Source: Aureispira sp. CCB-QB1 (GTDB taxonomy: Bacteria; Bacteroidota; Bacteroidia; Chitinophagales; Saprospiraceae). From it: DNA of 64,000 nt. Below the pieces are notes generated by a model. The model saw only the letters and a program-made list of their open reading frames with translations. It made no database searches and was not told where the DNA came from. This document shows, one piece after another, positions 9,389 to 18,531 of the stretch. Made by a program: the position numbers and the translations under genes. Every line of letters starts with the position of its first letter. Position 1 is the first letter of the stretch. The stretch is from positions 45,157-109,156 of the forward strand of contig NZ_JHBV01000019.1 of the NCBI RefSeq assembly GCF_000724545.1. The letters are read 5' to 3'.

Positions 9389-9751
9389 TTGAATAGAAAT
9401 AGATTGTTGTATATTCTCAGTTTATTGTCAAGTGTTGCTAGAGAGGATATCAATAATGTTTTATAAGTAAGCTTATTGCACTTGACAAAGTGAATCGTAA
9501 GAATGGAGGTAAATACAGTAGTTTTCCTCAAAAAAAGTTTATATTACTTATGTGTTTTGTAGGATTTGGACGAGAGAAGCACGTTAAATAGTTTGTATAT
9601 TTGTACGAAGTGAACCCATTTGTGTGGCACAATTTGAGGTGTCCCAAGATCAAATGTTTTACTCCTTAATATTATTACAATAGGTAAGAGGATAGAAAAA
9701 ATGATTATAAAAATGGGGGGATTTTTAGTACTAATCAAAGAGCAAAAAGGA

Positions 9752-9785
9752 AGCGTTGACTTTGTTGTTACTGCGTGGTACTTAT
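9752..9785 (+). repeat. dispersed intergenic repeat copy
   Basis: GTTGTTACTGCGTGGTACTT at about 9764-9783 matches the core and its ACTT extension seen at 17.6 kb. Confidence 0.55.
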
Positions 9786-9814
9786 TATTTTTTTGAACGA
9801 TTACTTACATTCAA

Positions 9815-10765
9815 ATGATACGATTTTTCATAGGTTTAGGGATTTTTATGATTTGGGCGGTATTCGCTCGGAATTACTACATTTGCGAAATAAAAGGGGA
9901 GTGTGGACCTCCATTAGCAGATGTAGATTCTACTTTTTTGGACAATATCCCAGAAACGTTAGATTTAACAGCAGGTGAGCACATACTGTTAGAAAATTAT
10001 CCCCAGTTTTATTTTGATTATGCAAGCCACGACTATACCTATATAGATGGGAATGAAAAGTTTTTAGGTTATGTTGTTTCTTTTTTGGAGGAACATCCAG
10101 CGGATAGTATTTATTTGGTGATAACAGGATACTATTTGTCAAGCGAAAGTAAAGCAATAAAAAATAGCAACTTGTACAATGATCTGGGAATGGCAAGGGC
10201 ACAAACGATTATAGACAAATTGATTCACGAGTACCAACTGCCAAAGGGGCGCATTCAAGCGCAATCTAAATTGGCTATTAGTGATCCTGTCGAGGAATAT
10301 TTGTCTTTTAATATAGTTGGTTATATTCCACCGAATGCTATTGCTCAAACCAAAGAAGATACGGCATTTCTAGAGCTAATAAAAACATCTGTAAAAGATA
10401 TTACTTATACCGACAAAAGTGCCAAGTTTGCATACAATTCAGGAGTATTCAATCCTAATCCTACTTTTGAAGTATACGTTGATTCACTAAGGCAGTATTT
10501 TGGACGGAATCCTGATGATTATTTGGTGATAATAGGGCATACTGATAGTAGAGGTACAGAGTCGTATAATCGAGAATTAGGGTTGGAACGAGCCGAATCT
10601 GTTAAGAACTACTTGCAGGAACAGAATTTGGAAATTACAATTAAGACCAAATCAGAAGGAGAAAAAAATCCAATGGTGCCGAATAAAAACGAAGATGGCA
10701 GTTATAATATTGATGCTATGGCAAAAAATCGACGCGTAAATATTATAATAAAATCCACAAATTAA
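9815..10765 (+). CDS. OmpA-family protein, membrane-anchored, with two OmpA-like segments
   Basis: 316 residues. N-terminal hydrophobic anchor (about 3-18, no lipobox), then NYYICEIKGEC, a short Cys pair seen at the start of related Saprospiria proteins from memory. A first, degenerate OmpA-like segment (about 70-170: EEHPADSIYLVITGYYL...LGMARAQTIIDKL) precedes a typical C-terminal OmpA domain (about 200-316: LVIIGHTDSRGTESYNRELG...RAESVKNYL, MAKNRRVNIII), which binds peptidoglycan. Likely periplasmic and wall-associated. It is followed by the coiled-coil/HhH gene on the same strand, only 70 bp away, so the two are probably co-transcribed. Confidence 0.8.
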   Translation: MIRFFIGLGIFMIWAVFARNYYICEIKGECGPPLADVDSTFLDNIPETLDLTAGEHILLENYPQFYFDYASHDYTYIDGNEKFLGYVVSFLEEHPADSIYLVITGYYLSSESKAIKNSNLYNDLGMARAQTIIDKLIHEYQLPKGRIQAQSKLAISDPVEEYLSFNIVGYIPPNAIAQTKEDTAFLELIKTSVKDITYTDKSAKFAYNSGVFNPNPTFEVYVDSLRQYFGRNPDDYLVIIGHTDSRGTESYNRELGLERAESVKNYLQEQNLEITIKTKSEGEKNPMVPNKNEDGSYNIDAMAKNRRVNIIIKSTN

Positions 10766-10835
10766 GTATACTTGTTAGTTCAGTAGGCGGAATAAAATTA
10801 AAATCTAAGGACCAATTTAAACAATCCAATCATTC

Positions 10836-12563
10836 ATGCAAGACGCATTTATAAAATTCTTTTCAACAAGCGATAGTTCACAAACTATCGTCTTTGTTAT
10901 TCTTATGCTCATTAGTTTTCTTTTAGGAATGCTTGTTTGGGCTTTATTGGCGCATTGGCCAGCAGCTCGAAAATTAAAAGCGCAAAACAAAGACTTGAGC
11001 GATGAAAATACTGTCTTGAAAAAAGACAATAAAGACTTATCAGAACGTTATACAGTTGTTAATGCTAAGTTGGGGCGTGCTAGTGAAGATCTGAGAACGG
11101 CTGAGGCAAACTTGGAAGAAAAAAACGACAAGGTTATTGCTCAAGGAAAGCAGATCGCAGTTCTTACAGAAGATCTGGGGTTGTATAAAGATAATGCGCG
11201 CAATTTTAAGGAGGCAAACGAAAAGTTGTTAGAGGAGTACAAAAAGATGTCTAGGGAGCATGAAGAAACGCTTGCTAAAATGGAGGATATGAAAGGCTTG
11301 GTTGAGGAAGTAGAGCAGGAAAAATCGGAAATGATTAAAAATCATTTGTTGGTGGCAGATGGCAAGCTTGCCGCAGATAAGAAATTGAAAACAACAGAAG
11401 AAAAATTATCAAAGGCGAATGAAACCGTTCATCTTTTGAAAAAAGATTTGGATGCTGCTTTGGAGCAAAAAGCTGAACTGAAAAAAATGGTTTTGAATCT
11501 TGAAGCTACTCAACAGTTGGACGGAACGAATGACGAAGATTTAAAGATACAGTTGGTTGATTTGAAAACTCATGTTCGAGAATTAGAGGCAGAGAACAGC
11601 GACCTAATGGAGCGATTGGCGCCTTTTTTAGCAGAAGAGCAATCCAACTCTAACGAAGAAGCAGAAATGGAGGAATTGCTGGTGAACTTGCTGGTAGAGG
11701 CTGAAACCAATATGGAGGAGGATGGGTTCTATTCTGATTATGATGAAAGCCAGCTAATTGAAGACAAGATTTACTTGGAAAAAGCATTGGCTGAAAATAC
11801 TGTTGTAACCAACGAAGAGAAAGACGAAGAGACGATAGAAGTAAATGATGATGAGGCTGAAAAAATGGAACAGGTACTTCTACAGGTGGACGATGCAATG
11901 AGTTTGCAAGGGTTTTATCAAGATATGGATGAGGCTGTTTTGATGGAGTCGGACGAAGAGGAACTCGAAGACGAGGAATTGATGAATCGCCATTTAGAAG
12001 GTACAGCAGAATTGTTCAAAAAAGTACTGTTTTTTGAAGAAGAGGTAGCTAGTGAACGATTTATAGAAAATGAAGATTTATTAAATAAAGAGTTGCCTAA
12101 AATAGATTTTATAGATCCTGTTATAGATGAATCTGAAAAAGTAGAACTTAGTGATGACGATCATTCTGAAATGAATGCGGCATTGAATCAGGCTATAGAG
12201 GCAATGAATGTAGAAGGATTGTATGCTCCTATAGAAGCAGATAAGTTGCTTGCTTCTGATGATGAAACAGAGGATGACAAACGATATTATAACCAAGAAG
12301 CGGATTATGAACATACGGTATTAGAGGAGATTGGTCGTTCTATTCCTAGAGCAGGCTTAGATGAAAAAGATGATTTGAAGAAAATTGATGGTATCGGAAT
12401 GTTTGTTGAGCAACGATTGAATCAACTGGGAATTTACACTTACAAGCAGATTAGCCATTTTGATGAAGCATTTGTGGCTAAATTAGGAGCTGCTTTAGGG
12501 TTTTCAGAACAAACCATCTCAAGGGATCAATGGGTTGAACAAGCCCAAAAATTGATGGTCTAA
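10836..12563 (+). CDS. membrane-anchored coiled-coil protein with acidic repeats and C-terminal helix-hairpin-helix domain
   Basis: 575 residues of unknown function. One TM segment at about residues 19-40, then a long coiled coil (about 48-265, rich in E/K/L heptads), then three degenerate acidic repeats near 275-310, 340-375 and 443-478, each with the pattern of a Leu/Met-rich helix followed by an aromatic turn (DGFYSDYDE, QGFYQDMDE, EGLYAPIEA). The last ~62 residues (from about 514: LKKIDGIGMFVEQRLNQLGI) form a helix-hairpin-helix domain of the kind appended to many membrane or ribosomal proteins in Bacteroidota. Such domains bind DNA or act in protein contacts; which applies here is unknown. 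A 9-bp perfect inverted repeat lies within codons 12-19. Confidence 0.75.
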   Translation: MQDAFIKFFSTSDSSQTIVFVILMLISFLLGMLVWALLAHWPAARKLKAQNKDLSDENTVLKKDNKDLSERYTVVNAKLGRASEDLRTAEANLEEKNDKVIAQGKQIAVLTEDLGLYKDNARNFKEANEKLLEEYKKMSREHEETLAKMEDMKGLVEEVEQEKSEMIKNHLLVADGKLAADKKLKTTEEKLSKANETVHLLKKDLDAALEQKAELKKMVLNLEATQQLDGTNDEDLKIQLVDLKTHVRELEAENSDLMERLAPFLAEEQSNSNEEAEMEELLVNLLVEAETNMEEDGFYSDYDESQLIEDKIYLEKALAENTVVTNEEKDEETIEVNDDEAEKMEQVLLQVDDAMSLQGFYQDMDEAVLMESDEEELEDEELMNRHLEGTAELFKKVLFFEEEVASERFIENEDLLNKELPKIDFIDPVIDESEKVELSDDDHSEMNAALNQAIEAMNVEGLYAPIEADKLLASDDETEDDKRYYNQEADYEHTVLEEIGRSIPRAGLDEKDDLKKIDGIGMFVEQRLNQLGIYTYKQISHFDEAFVAKLGAALGFSEQTISRDQWVEQAQKLMV

Positions 12564-12565
12564 TT

Positions 12566-12597
12566 TGAACCTATTGAATAATGTTAGGTTCTTTTTA
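12566..12597 (+). terminator. rho-independent terminator
   Basis: GAACCTA (12567-12573) pairs with TAGGTTC (12585-12591), followed by TTTTT. Ends the OmpA / coiled-coil unit and separates it from the CHAT cluster. Confidence 0.7.
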
Positions 12598-12764
12598 GAA
12601 TATAAAACAAACCCGTTAGTTGCCTGTAACAATCACTAGGGGAGCTTTGTTAAACGATTGTAACATACTCTGTGCAAATAAGAAAACTTTTAATGGGCAG
12701 TGTACTAAAAATCTCTTCTATTGGAAGGGGATACTTGGAAAAAAATTAAAAACAATAACACTAT

Positions 12765-14654
12765 ATGATTGAACGTCCTGTCATATTATTGACATTTGCG
12801 AATCAGCAGGATGCCTATCTAGATAATCTAAAAAAAGAGAGCAAAAAGCTCAACTATATCCTAAGTACACACCATGACAAAGGAACCATAGAAGTTTTTA
12901 GAGAAGAAAGCACCACTACTGATGATATCAAAAAAGCCATAGAACGTTTTGACGAAAGAATTGCCATCTTTCACTATGGAGGACATGCCGATGGAGGTAG
13001 TCTACGATTTGAAGGTGGTGATGGCAATGCTGCTGGTCTGGCAGAACTACTTGGCCAGTTGCCCAATTTAAAGTTGGTGTTTTTGAATGGTTGTTCTACT
13101 GAAGCACAAGTGCAGTTTTTGTTAACAAGTGGTGTGAAGGCTGTTATTGCTACGGCAGTGCCTATTAATGACGAAAAAGCAGTTGTTTTTGCAGAGGATT
13201 TTTATCGTTCCTTTTCCAATGGCCATACCATCGAATCTGCCTTTCGTCGCGCCGTAGCCAATATGAAGTTTGTCTACGGAGGAGACTTTGATGCAACAAT
13301 TGTTCGCCGTGGCGATGCCGTTGTACATGGCGACAAAAACAAGATGCCTTGGGGACTGTATCTCAATGACAATAGTGAGGAGGCTCTCAACTGGGAAATG
13401 CCTAAGTATTATCCCAAAGACAACGTCCGAGCAGAAGCTATTGATAAGTCTAAGTTCAAGGTAAATATGCATATAGAGGAAGTCATTTTCCCTATGTTTG
13501 ATGTCAAACCAGAACTAGAAGCTTTGTGTACGTATGAAGATGATGACGAATTGGATCCTAGAGCTGTATTGTTACAGATTATTCAAAATTTCCCTTGGCC
13601 TATTGGGGCGCAAGTGCGTTTGCTAGTGGCAAAAGATGGTGATATGGATACGCCTTCTATGGAACGCCTAAAGCAAATTGTAAGTGTCTATATCATGACG
13701 AGCCAATTCATTTTTTATGTTGTGATGTCTCAAATGTGGGATGAAAAGCGTGCAGCAACCTTTACTGCCAAGAGTTTTTTGGTAGATATGCTTTATATGA
13801 ATCACAAACAATTTGGGCAATTCGACTATTTTAAAAACTTTGTAGAGGCAACTAAACTTCTCTTAGATGCTGATTGTGAACTTGCCATTCCTGAATTTGC
13901 AGATGTAGTAGCAGATTTTGATGCCCATACCGAATTGCATGAAGCGTATCTTTATTTAGAATCTCTTCGTGCTGCTATTCACACTGGAAATTTAGAGGCA
14001 TTAGAAAATAAAACCTTTGAAAAATGTGTAGAAGGGGAGTATTATCTATCTACTATATTGTACCATTTAGCCTTTACCATAAAATACGATTTGGTGACCG
14101 TTCGGGATATTCATGTGGTTAACCATAGAAATATGGATACAGAATTTAACCATTTTATCAGTCGACTAAATGTTAAAGTTGGAGATATTGCAGTGAGTGA
14201 AGGAAGTAAAAAAATGAAAGCTAGAATCTATAAAACCTTTACCAATAACTCTTCTGTAATTTTGACTTCGGATTTGCAAGATCCGACCACCTTCTTGAAC
14301 TTATCGCCTTTTATTATTGACAAAAATGCGTTTAGAGATGGTCTTACAGAAGATAGAGCAACAGAACAACAGTTGTTTATGTATGCACACCGAGTAGAAG
14401 GGGATGACCCTAAAAGAGATTATAAATACTATGCTACATTTCACAATATTTATGTAGCGCAAGAAAGAGCATCTGACCAGTTCTTAATAGATGGACCTGG
14501 TGGAGCAAGCAAGGACAGTGAACAGCCTACCAACACTAGAAGTCGAATGCGCTCTAGACGTAGGCGAAGAACCTCTACAACGACACAGGTTATTAATCCT
14601 TATGCTGTTCTCAAACGACAATTTGAGATTTTAGAAAAAGATTTAATCAGTTAG
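12765..14654 (+). CDS. CHAT-domain (caspase-like) cysteine protease
   Basis: 629 residues. The N-terminal ~200 residues are a CHAT domain: the His block IAIFHYGGHADG (catalytic His probably H74) and the Cys block LVFLNGCSTEA (C110), followed by GVKAVIATAVPINDEKAV and FRRAV as in other CHAT proteins. No signal peptide, so cytoplasmic. The remaining ~430 residues match nothing I recognise and end in a basic stretch (RSRMRSRRRRRT, about 592-605) before a short helical tail. CHAT peptidases in bacteria commonly serve as effectors controlled by a STAND or TPR sensor; the ATPase encoded 75 bp downstream is the obvious partner (inference). First gene of a four-gene same-strand cluster. Confidence 0.85.
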   Translation: MIERPVILLTFANQQDAYLDNLKKESKKLNYILSTHHDKGTIEVFREESTTTDDIKKAIERFDERIAIFHYGGHADGGSLRFEGGDGNAAGLAELLGQLPNLKLVFLNGCSTEAQVQFLLTSGVKAVIATAVPINDEKAVVFAEDFYRSFSNGHTIESAFRRAVANMKFVYGGDFDATIVRRGDAVVHGDKNKMPWGLYLNDNSEEALNWEMPKYYPKDNVRAEAIDKSKFKVNMHIEEVIFPMFDVKPELEALCTYEDDDELDPRAVLLQIIQNFPWPIGAQVRLLVAKDGDMDTPSMERLKQIVSVYIMTSQFIFYVVMSQMWDEKRAATFTAKSFLVDMLYMNHKQFGQFDYFKNFVEATKLLLDADCELAIPEFADVVADFDAHTELHEAYLYLESLRAAIHTGNLEALENKTFEKCVEGEYYLSTILYHLAFTIKYDLVTVRDIHVVNHRNMDTEFNHFISRLNVKVGDIAVSEGSKKMKARIYKTFTNNSSVILTSDLQDPTTFLNLSPFIIDKNAFRDGLTEDRATEQQLFMYAHRVEGDDPKRDYKYYATFHNIYVAQERASDQFLIDGPGGASKDSEQPTNTRSRMRSRRRRRTSTTTQVINPYAVLKRQFEILEKDLIS

Positions 14655-14729
14655 AGCTTATTGAAATAACAAAATGCTCACATCTAAAATTTTAAAGAAT
14701 CTCTTATCAATTGTTAAAAATTAGCTCTT

Positions 14730-15800
14730 ATGGCAACACAAGTAAAAAGTCCGTTCAAGTTTTTGGATTCTTACGACAAAAAAGATAAAGCGATCTTTTT
14801 TGGTAGAACTCAAGAAACATATGAATTATACGATAGAATATTTGAGACCAATTTGGTCTTGTTATATGGTGCCTCTGGTACTGGCAAAACTAGTTTGATT
14901 AATTGTGGATTGGGCAATCAGTTTGAATCAACCGATTGGCATCCTATTTTTATTCGCAGAAAAGATAATATCATGGAATCCATGAAAGAGGAGTTCCAAG
15001 AGCATGCGATAAAAAAGATCGACCCTTCTACTTCTATGATTGATCAAGTCCGTTCTTTGTATTTAGATTATTTCAAACCCATTTATTTAATTTTTGATCA
15101 GTTTGAAGAGATCTTTATCCTTGGTGACAAGGAGGAGCAAAGAATCTTTTTTGAGATGATTTATCAATTACTCGAAGAAGATTTGCAATGCAAGGTACTT
15201 ATTTCGATGCGAGAAGAATACATTGCTTATCTGTCAGAATTTGAAGAAATTATTCCGTATCTGTTTGATAATCGCTTGCGGGTCGAAAAAATGAATAGTA
15301 AGAACTTGAAAGATGTTATTGAAGGAACAACGGCTAGCTTTAATATCGAGCTGAAAAAAACACCAGGAGGAAAAGAAATTTCTGAATTAATTATTGAAAA
15401 ATTAAGGGATAAAAATCATGAAATTGATTTAGCAAATTTGCAGGTCTATTTAGATCGTCTATATCAAATGGCGGTAGAAAAAAATGGACCTAATGCCCCC
15501 ATTGTGTTTGATGAAGCTTTGATTAAAGAGACGGGTAATTTGGAGGATGTTATGTCTACTTTCCTAGACCAACAATTAGATGTTTTGGAAAAGGAATTGG
15601 CTCAGAAGTATAAAAATGCCAAAAAAGGAGCACCGCTAGATATCTTGTTTGAATTGGTGACGGATAACGGCACAAAACACGCTATAGATTTGGAACAAAT
15701 TAAAAAACGTCTAAAACGTTCTAAAAATATTGAACCTGCTATAATAGATTACTGCGTTGTTCGTTTTAAAGAAATGCGTATTTTGAGAGAACTTTCATAA
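14730..15800 (+). CDS. STAND-like AAA+ NTPase, C-terminally short
   Basis: 356 residues. A short lead (SPFKFLDSYDKKDKAIFFGR) precedes Walker A GASGTGKTS (about 47-55) and a Walker B-like IYLIFDQFEEIF (about 119-130), then VLISMREEYIAYLSEF (sensor-1-like) and helical segments. This matches the conflict-associated novel STAND class, in which the ATPase is followed by a winged helix ending in an (E/S)LAHD-type motif and a sensor or effector region. Here the protein stops at RILRELS, just where that motif is expected; the motif appears as the start of the next gene (MKIELAHDF). The stop and the next ORF are in the same reading frame, separated by 84 bases with three in-frame stops. Confidence 0.8.
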   Translation: MATQVKSPFKFLDSYDKKDKAIFFGRTQETYELYDRIFETNLVLLYGASGTGKTSLINCGLGNQFESTDWHPIFIRRKDNIMESMKEEFQEHAIKKIDPSTSMIDQVRSLYLDYFKPIYLIFDQFEEIFILGDKEEQRIFFEMIYQLLEEDLQCKVLISMREEYIAYLSEFEEIIPYLFDNRLRVEKMNSKNLKDVIEGTTASFNIELKKTPGGKEISELIIEKLRDKNHEIDLANLQVYLDRLYQMAVEKNGPNAPIVFDEALIKETGNLEDVMSTFLDQQLDVLEKELAQKYKNAKKGAPLDILFELVTDNGTKHAIDLEQIKKRLKRSKNIEPAIIDYCVVRFKEMRILRELS

Positions 15801-15884
15801 AATGTTGTTCGATCTATGCAATTAATAGATAGTTGTTTCTTGTGATAATTGTTGTAAGAAAACTATTGTAATAGAAAATAGATT

Positions 15885-16631
15885 ATGAAAATAGAATTAG
15901 CACACGACTTTATTGCCAAGAAAATATATGAAGAAGCTTCGATTGATGACAAAGCTAGGGCGCGTGCTACTAAAATGGTACACGAACGTTATCAACATTA
16001 TCTATCGTCTAAAAATTTCTTGTTAACAGAACGAGAACTTGTTTATATCAACCCATTTATAGAACGAATGGATTTGATAGAGGAAGAACAATATTATATT
16101 AGAAAGAGTAAAAAAGCAATTAAGAAAGAAAAGCTAATGCGGCGGATCAAAGACATTGCATTGGTAGCATTGCTTAGTGGCATTGTTTTTAGTTCTTGGG
16201 GATATTGGGAGCGCCAACGATTTTTTCATGCTTCTAAACATTTAGCTTCGGCACAAGATTCTATCAATGTTCTTTTGAGAAATCAAAAAGGCGCCCGATC
16301 AGATATCCCAATTACTTCTTCTGATAAAAATAAAACCCATCAAGGAGGTGATCCACTTTCTCCTTTAGTGTTTTTTAGTACAATTAAGTTGGAAGGAAAA
16401 GTGACCAACGAACAAAATGAGCCAATTAACGAAGCACTGGTTCAAATAATGGGGGCGCAAGTGCTGACTAAAGAGGATGGAACTTATGAGTTCTACTTGG
16501 TCTTGCCGCCTCAAAATATGGGTAAAAATATAAGTTTACACATCAGTAAAACCAATTACCTACCAACCTCAACACCTATAGATACTGATAATCCTTCTGT
16601 ACAATCTGCTTTTACCTTAGTTCGAGAGTAA
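15885..16631 (+). CDS. membrane protein: winged-helix remnant, one TM segment, carboxypeptidase-regulatory-like domain
   Basis: 248 residues. Begins with KIELAHDFIAKKIYEEAS, which looks like the end of a STAND winged helix, then charged helices to about residue 83, one TM helix (about 87-105), a linker, and a C-terminal beta domain (about 168-248: LEGKVTNEQNEPINEALVQI...TKEDGTYEF) of the carboxypeptidase-regulatory/CNA-B-like fold. The N-terminus would be cytoplasmic, facing the ATPase, with the beta domain in the periplasm. I infer that it completes the upstream ATPase in trans and anchors it to the membrane. Spacing to the LRR gene is 22 bp. Confidence 0.7.
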   Translation: MKIELAHDFIAKKIYEEASIDDKARARATKMVHERYQHYLSSKNFLLTERELVYINPFIERMDLIEEEQYYIRKSKKAIKKEKLMRRIKDIALVALLSGIVFSSWGYWERQRFFHASKHLASAQDSINVLLRNQKGARSDIPITSSDKNKTHQGGDPLSPLVFFSTIKLEGKVTNEQNEPINEALVQIMGAQVLTKEDGTYEFYLVLPPQNMGKNISLHISKTNYLPTSTPIDTDNPSVQSAFTLVRE

Positions 16632-16653
16632 GACCTAAATTCTTGAAATATTT

Positions 16654-17400
16654 ATGGACAACTTAGAAAAGCAGAAAATAATTAATTTATTGTCTTCAGG
16701 AGATTTAAAAAATATGAGTCTTGCTTTTCAATTGATTGAATCCTTGGATATTTTGTTTGATTGGGAGCAATACGAAAAGATAGCTGCGTGGTTAAATAAA
16801 GGTAATGAAACTATTTTAACGGCGTGGGAAGAAGAGGATAGAGGCTTTTCGGATCGAGAAGAAGCCGTTATTACGGTTTATACCAGAACAGCCTACGGCG
16901 TACAGCAAATGAAATTAACCACATGGGATGAGCGAATTTGCTTATTGCCCAATTTAGAAGCCTTAAACTATAGATCCAATTGTTTCGAAACCATTCCTGA
17001 ATCTATTCAACAGCTAAAAAAATTAAAACATTTGAATTTGAATAGAAATCGCTTAACGGTAATTGGAGCGGAGTTAGACAGGAGTTATCATTTGGAATAT
17101 TTGGCTTTGGGACACAATCAAATATATGCCATTCATACTGACTTCAAGCGATTAAAAGGGTTGCGTTATCTAGATTTGTCGGGCAACAAATTAGCGGAGT
17201 TGCCTTCTAGCATCGGTTCGCTGCTTGCTCTCAAACAGCTTAATTTAAATCAAAACCCACTAACAATACTTCCCAATAGTATTTATAACCTTACTCAACT
17301 AGAGAAGTTATACTTGTTGAACACTCAAATTGATGAAGAAATCATTTCTGATTTAGCATCTCAACTGCCCAACTGTCAAATACTCTACTCCAAAAATTAA
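16654..17400 (+). CDS. leucine-rich repeat protein
   Basis: 248 residues. N-terminal ~95 residues form a helical region (KQKIINLLSSGDLKNMSLAF), followed by about six LRRs of 22-24 residues (from about 105: LPNLEALNYRSN, LKHLNLNRNRLTVI, LEYLALGHNQI, LRYLDLSGNKLAEL, LKQLNLNQNPLTIL, LEKLYLLNTQI). No signal peptide, hence cytoplasmic. The N-terminal region recurs in the LRR protein at 58.2-58.7 kb (KISKLLKTGQPNNIELAYEL). Last gene of the CHAT/ATPase cluster by strand and spacing; a sensor or scaffold role is only inferred. Confidence 0.8.
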   Translation: MDNLEKQKIINLLSSGDLKNMSLAFQLIESLDILFDWEQYEKIAAWLNKGNETILTAWEEEDRGFSDREEAVITVYTRTAYGVQQMKLTTWDERICLLPNLEALNYRSNCFETIPESIQQLKKLKHLNLNRNRLTVIGAELDRSYHLEYLALGHNQIYAIHTDFKRLKGLRYLDLSGNKLAELPSSIGSLLALKQLNLNQNPLTILPNSIYNLTQLEKLYLLNTQIDEEIISDLASQLPNCQILYSKN

Positions 17401-17796
17401 GTTAATCTATTACGACGATTATAAAAAAAACTCTAAGTTTGGAAAATAAGAGTTGTTTGTTCTGTACAAAATTTTGCATTGTATGCAAGGTATTTAGCTT
17501 GATATAGACAAAAATGAACTAAAACAAACACTTTTTTATTTATAGCATTACTCCGTTGGAAAATCGTATTAGTTAGCTTAGTTACTCCCTGCGGTCATGA
17601 GCCAGCAAGCTGGGTTCGCTGCTACTACGTGGTACTTGGTGAGCGCTACGCTTTTAGTTAACTATGCTGTTATTGCGTGGTACTTCGCAAGTGCTGAACA
17701 GTTGATTATTAGTAAGATGTATTTTTGCTGGTCTTTGTAGTAAAAGTATGATAATCAATGGAATATTATTATGGAATAACCTCTAAATTATAAACA
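17401..17796. other. 396-bp intergenic stretch
   Basis: Holds a weak hairpin at about 17428-17455 (AACTCT...AGAGTT, no strong T-run) after the LRR gene, and a double copy of the dispersed repeat at 17571-17700. No gene seen. Confidence 0.6.
17571..17700 (+). repeat. dispersed intergenic repeat, two direct copies
   Basis: First copy spans AGTTAGCTTAG (17571) to GCTGCTACTACGTGGTACTT (17619-17638), with about 38 extra bases inside. The second spans AGTTAACTATGCTGTTATTG to CGTGGTACTT (about 17656-17685). These are the clearest copies of the core. Confidence 0.75.
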
Positions 17797-18504
17797 ATGA
17801 CACTAAAAGAAGTTTTGACCGAGCTAGAAGCATTGGGAGACGAACGAACTAAAAACACACTCTTAAAACATGGTGCAAAAGAACCTTTCTTTGGAGTGAA
17901 AGTTGGTGATTTGAAAAAAATTTTAAAGAAAACAAAAAAAAATCACGAACTGTCTTTAGAATTATACGCTACAGGGAACTCAGATGCAATGTATTTGGCT
18001 GGTTTGATGGCGGATGAGAAACAAATTACAGTCGCTCATTTAGAAGATTGGGTAGAAAAAGCTTACTGGTACTACTTGAGTGAATATACCGTAGCTTGGG
18101 TAGCTGCTGAGACAGATTTTGGTTTTGAAATTGCTCAAAAATGGATAGCGTCAGAAAAAGAAACGGTCGCTTCTGCGGGATGGTCAACCTTATCTAATGT
18201 TGCTTCTATCAAAAAGGATGAAGAGTTGGATATCGAAGCATATAGTCAATTATTAGATCAAGTTGTCAATGAAATCAATACCGCGCCCAATAGAGTGCGT
18301 TACACAATGAATGGTTTTGTTATTGCTGTAGGGTCTTATATTGCTCCTTTGACGACAAAAGCTCAAGAAGTTGCCCAAAAGATTGGTAAAGTAAGCGTAG
18401 AAATGGGAGGAACGGCTTGCAAGGTGCCTTTGGCGAGTACGTATATTCAAAAGGTAATTGATAAAAATAGGCTGGGCAAAAAACGAAAACAAGCAAGGTG
18501 CTAA
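17797..18504 (+). CDS. DNA alkylation repair protein (AlkD-like HEAT family)
   Basis: 235 residues, cytoplasmic. All-helical, with HEAT-like repeats of the DNA alkylation repair family (PF08713): GVKVGDLKKILKKTKKNHEL near residue 33, the WYYLSEYTVAWVAAE block near 90, and GFVIAVGSYIAPLTTKA near 175. Family members (AlkC/AlkD relatives) bind and sometimes excise alkylated bases; this shorter Bacteroidota branch is mostly uncharacterised, so glycosylase activity is not certain. Stands alone, flanked by repeat-bearing gaps. Confidence 0.75.
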   Translation: MTLKEVLTELEALGDERTKNTLLKHGAKEPFFGVKVGDLKKILKKTKKNHELSLELYATGNSDAMYLAGLMADEKQITVAHLEDWVEKAYWYYLSEYTVAWVAAETDFGFEIAQKWIASEKETVASAGWSTLSNVASIKKDEELDIEAYSQLLDQVVNEINTAPNRVRYTMNGFVIAVGSYIAPLTTKAQEVAQKIGKVSVEMGGTACKVPLASTYIQKVIDKNRLGKKRKQARC

Positions 18505-18531
18505 TATTTAAGAATTGTATTTTATAGGTTT

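Larger units (their letters stand above)
9269..9814. other. 546-bp intergenic stretch
   Basis: No convincing gene; the minus-strand ORFs here lack homology-like composition or recognisable motifs. It holds an imperfect inverted repeat at 9317-9340 / 9365-9388 and a repeat copy at about 9752-9785. Confidence 0.6.

Noticed and set aside
9334..9738. Two minus-strand ORFs of 64-65 codons in the gap after the metal operon
   Set aside because: No recognisable feature; one overlaps the inverted repeat.
13122..13472. 116-codon antisense ORF inside the CHAT gene
   Set aside because: Shadow of a gene with intact catalytic motifs.
12765..17400. Labelling the CHAT/ATPase cluster as a known named antiphage system
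   Set aside because: The components are compatible with conflict systems, but I cannot match the exact set to a described one and there are no phage or defence genes nearby.
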